7,201 nt of DNA from Pseudomonadota bacterium (GTDB lineage Bacteria > Pseudomonadota > Gammaproteobacteria > JAKAQQ01): positions 1 to 7,201 of the forward strand of contig JAKAQQ010000036.1 of the NCBI GenBank assembly GCA_021819635.1, given 5' to 3'. Below, piece by piece: positions 6,865-7,201 of this stretch. A model generated the notes under the pieces. That model had not been told where the DNA came from. It ran no database searches and worked only from the letters and a program-made list of their open reading frames with translations. Every line of letters starts with the position of its first letter. Position 1 is the first letter of the stretch. Made by a program: the position numbers and the translations under genes.

Positions 6865-6904
6865 GGCGGGCGGGCGCGGTCCGGACCCTTGCCGCCCTCC
6901 CGCC
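6865..6904 (+). terminator. GC-rich hairpin after the SPOR gene, possible terminator
   Basis: GGCGGGCGGGCG (6865-6876) pairs with CGCCCTCCCGCC (6893-6904) over 11 bp with one C-T mismatch, starting one base after the stop codon. The loop holds a perfect palindrome, GGTCCGGACC (6878-6887). No T-run follows, so termination would be inefficient or factor-assisted; it could instead protect the mRNA 3' end. The likely -35 box of the tRNA promoter (6889-6894) lies partly in the 3' arm. Confidence 0.42.
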
Positions 6905-6918
6905 GGGTCGGTTAGACT
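6889..6918 (+). promoter_or_regulatory. probable sigma-70 promoter of the tRNA-Thr transcript
   Basis: TTGCCG (6889-6894, four of six matches to the -35 consensus) and TAGACT (6913-6918, four of six to the -10) are separated by 18 bases. Transcription would begin near 6925, only a few bases before the tRNA 5' end. The GC-rich discriminator (GTCGACGG) after the -10 box is typical of growth-rate and stringently controlled stable-RNA promoters. Confidence 0.45.
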
Positions 6919-6927
6919 GTCGACGGT

Positions 6928-6963
6928 GCCCGGGTAGCGCAGTTGGTAGAGCAACTGATTTGT
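6928..6963 (+). tRNA. thrU: tRNA-Thr(UGU), 5' exon, interrupted by a group I intron
   Basis: The 5' half of a tRNA is clear: acceptor strand GCCCGGG (6928-6934), TA at positions 8-9, D-arm GCGC-AGTTGGTA-GAGC (6937-6952), A26, anticodon strand ACTGA (6954-6958), then loop TT and anticodon TGT (6961-6963). It closely follows proteobacterial tRNA-Thr(UGU), whose next bases would be AATCAGT. Here AGCCCAGG follows instead, because an intron enters after position 36. The position after birA-coaX fits thrU in the E. coli thrU-tyrU-glyT-thrT-tufB cluster. One oddity is a G12-A23 apposition in the D-stem. The 3' exon lies beyond the window, so the acceptor stem and T-arm cannot be checked. Confidence 0.92.
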
Positions 6964-7201
6964 AGCCCAGGCTGCAACTTCGGTCGGTAACGGCCGTCGA
7001 AAATCGGGTGAATTCAGGGAAACCGTAACGCGGAAAACGGCGACGGCCACCCTGAGCCAAGCCAGGTGACGGGATCAGGTAGCCTGGAAGGTGCAGAGAC
7101 TAGGGGGTGAGCGTCCCGAGCGATAAGCCCCTCTCGAGCGCCCGACACCCCGCTTCGCGCGGGGTGATGAGATAGTCCGGTCCGGGGAGAAATCTCCAGA
7201 T
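6964..7201 (+). ncRNA. group I intron (IC3-like) in tRNA-Thr, 3' end outside window
   Basis: This self-splicing ribozyme would excise itself from the tRNA precursor using guanosine. Helices drawn by hand: P1, TTGTAGC (6960-6966) with GCTGCAA (6971-6977), with U6963-G6974 marking the splice site; P2, 6981-6986/6991-6996 with GTAA loop; P3, TCGGGTG (7004-7010) with CGCCCGA (7139-7145); P4, TTCAGGG (7013-7019) with CCCTGAG (7050-7056); P5, CCGT (7023-7026) with ACGG (7043-7046); P6, CC (7057-7058) with GG (7090-7091), extended by CCAGG (7062-7066)/CCTGG (7083-7087); P7, GACTA (7098-7102) with TAGTC (7173-7177); P8, CACCCCGC (7146-7153) with GCGGGGTG (7159-7166); P9, GGGGA (7184-7188) with TCTCC (7193-7197) and a GAAA loop. 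The core strings AATTCAGGGAAACC, GAGCCAAG, GGTGCAGAGACTA and ATAGTCC match bacterial tRNA introns. No homing endonuclease is encoded in the part visible. By analogy with Azoarcus the 3' splice site should lie within about 10 bases after the window. Confidence 0.94.

Noticed and set aside
6964..7201. Chance tRNA-like 5' half or tRNA pseudogene instead of an intron
   Set aside because: The sequence after the anticodon forms P1 to P9 of a group I ribozyme with matching conserved core strings, so an interrupted functional gene explains it better.

Overview
The window reads as chromosomal, GC-rich (roughly two thirds G+C by eye) DNA from a proteobacterium, most likely gammaproteobacterial or a close relative. 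The gene order is the main reason: an rRNA operon end (5S plus terminator), then further on birA, a pantothenate kinase gene and a threonine tRNA with anticodon UGU. This recalls the E. coli order rrnB - murB - birA - coaA - thrU - tyrU - glyT - thrT - tufB. No mobile element, CRISPR array or phage gene is visible.

Layout. Positions 5-182 hold the 5S rRNA and a strong intrinsic terminator. Positions 279-1097 encode a multi-pass DUF1295 membrane protein. A 209-base gap without a convincing gene follows. Positions 1307-2290 encode a CtlX-type citrulline hydrolase. It meets tail to tail (4-base overlap) a minus-strand AhpD/carboxymuconolactone-decarboxylase-like gene (2287-2664). Positions 2794-3627 encode a stand-alone ArgZ/AgrE-type arginine dihydrolase domain. 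Five bases later begins a tightly packed run: plsY, birA, coaX and a SPOR-like membrane protein, each overlapping the next by 4 bases (GTGA or ATGA). After a GC-rich hairpin and a likely promoter comes the 5' half of tRNA-Thr(UGU), which is interrupted directly after the anticodon by a group I intron that runs off the window end.

How the genes may work together. CtlX and the ArgZ-like enzyme belong to the same guanidine-modifying fold superfamily. If both have the predicted activities, they convert citrulline and arginine directly to ornithine, CO2 and ammonia, bypassing carbamoyl phosphate. The plsY-birA-coaX-SPOR block is housekeeping: phospholipid synthesis, biotin attachment, CoA synthesis and probably an envelope protein.

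The most interesting element is the tRNA-Thr group I intron. A 7-bp P1 with the diagnostic U-G pair places the 5' splice site between tRNA positions 36 and 37. P2, P3, P4, P6, P7, P8 and P9 can all be drawn by hand, including GNRA tetraloops on P2 and P9. The core resembles the IC3 introns of cyanobacterial tRNA-Leu and Azoarcus tRNA-Ile, but has an apparent extra segment of about 36 nt between P7 and P3.
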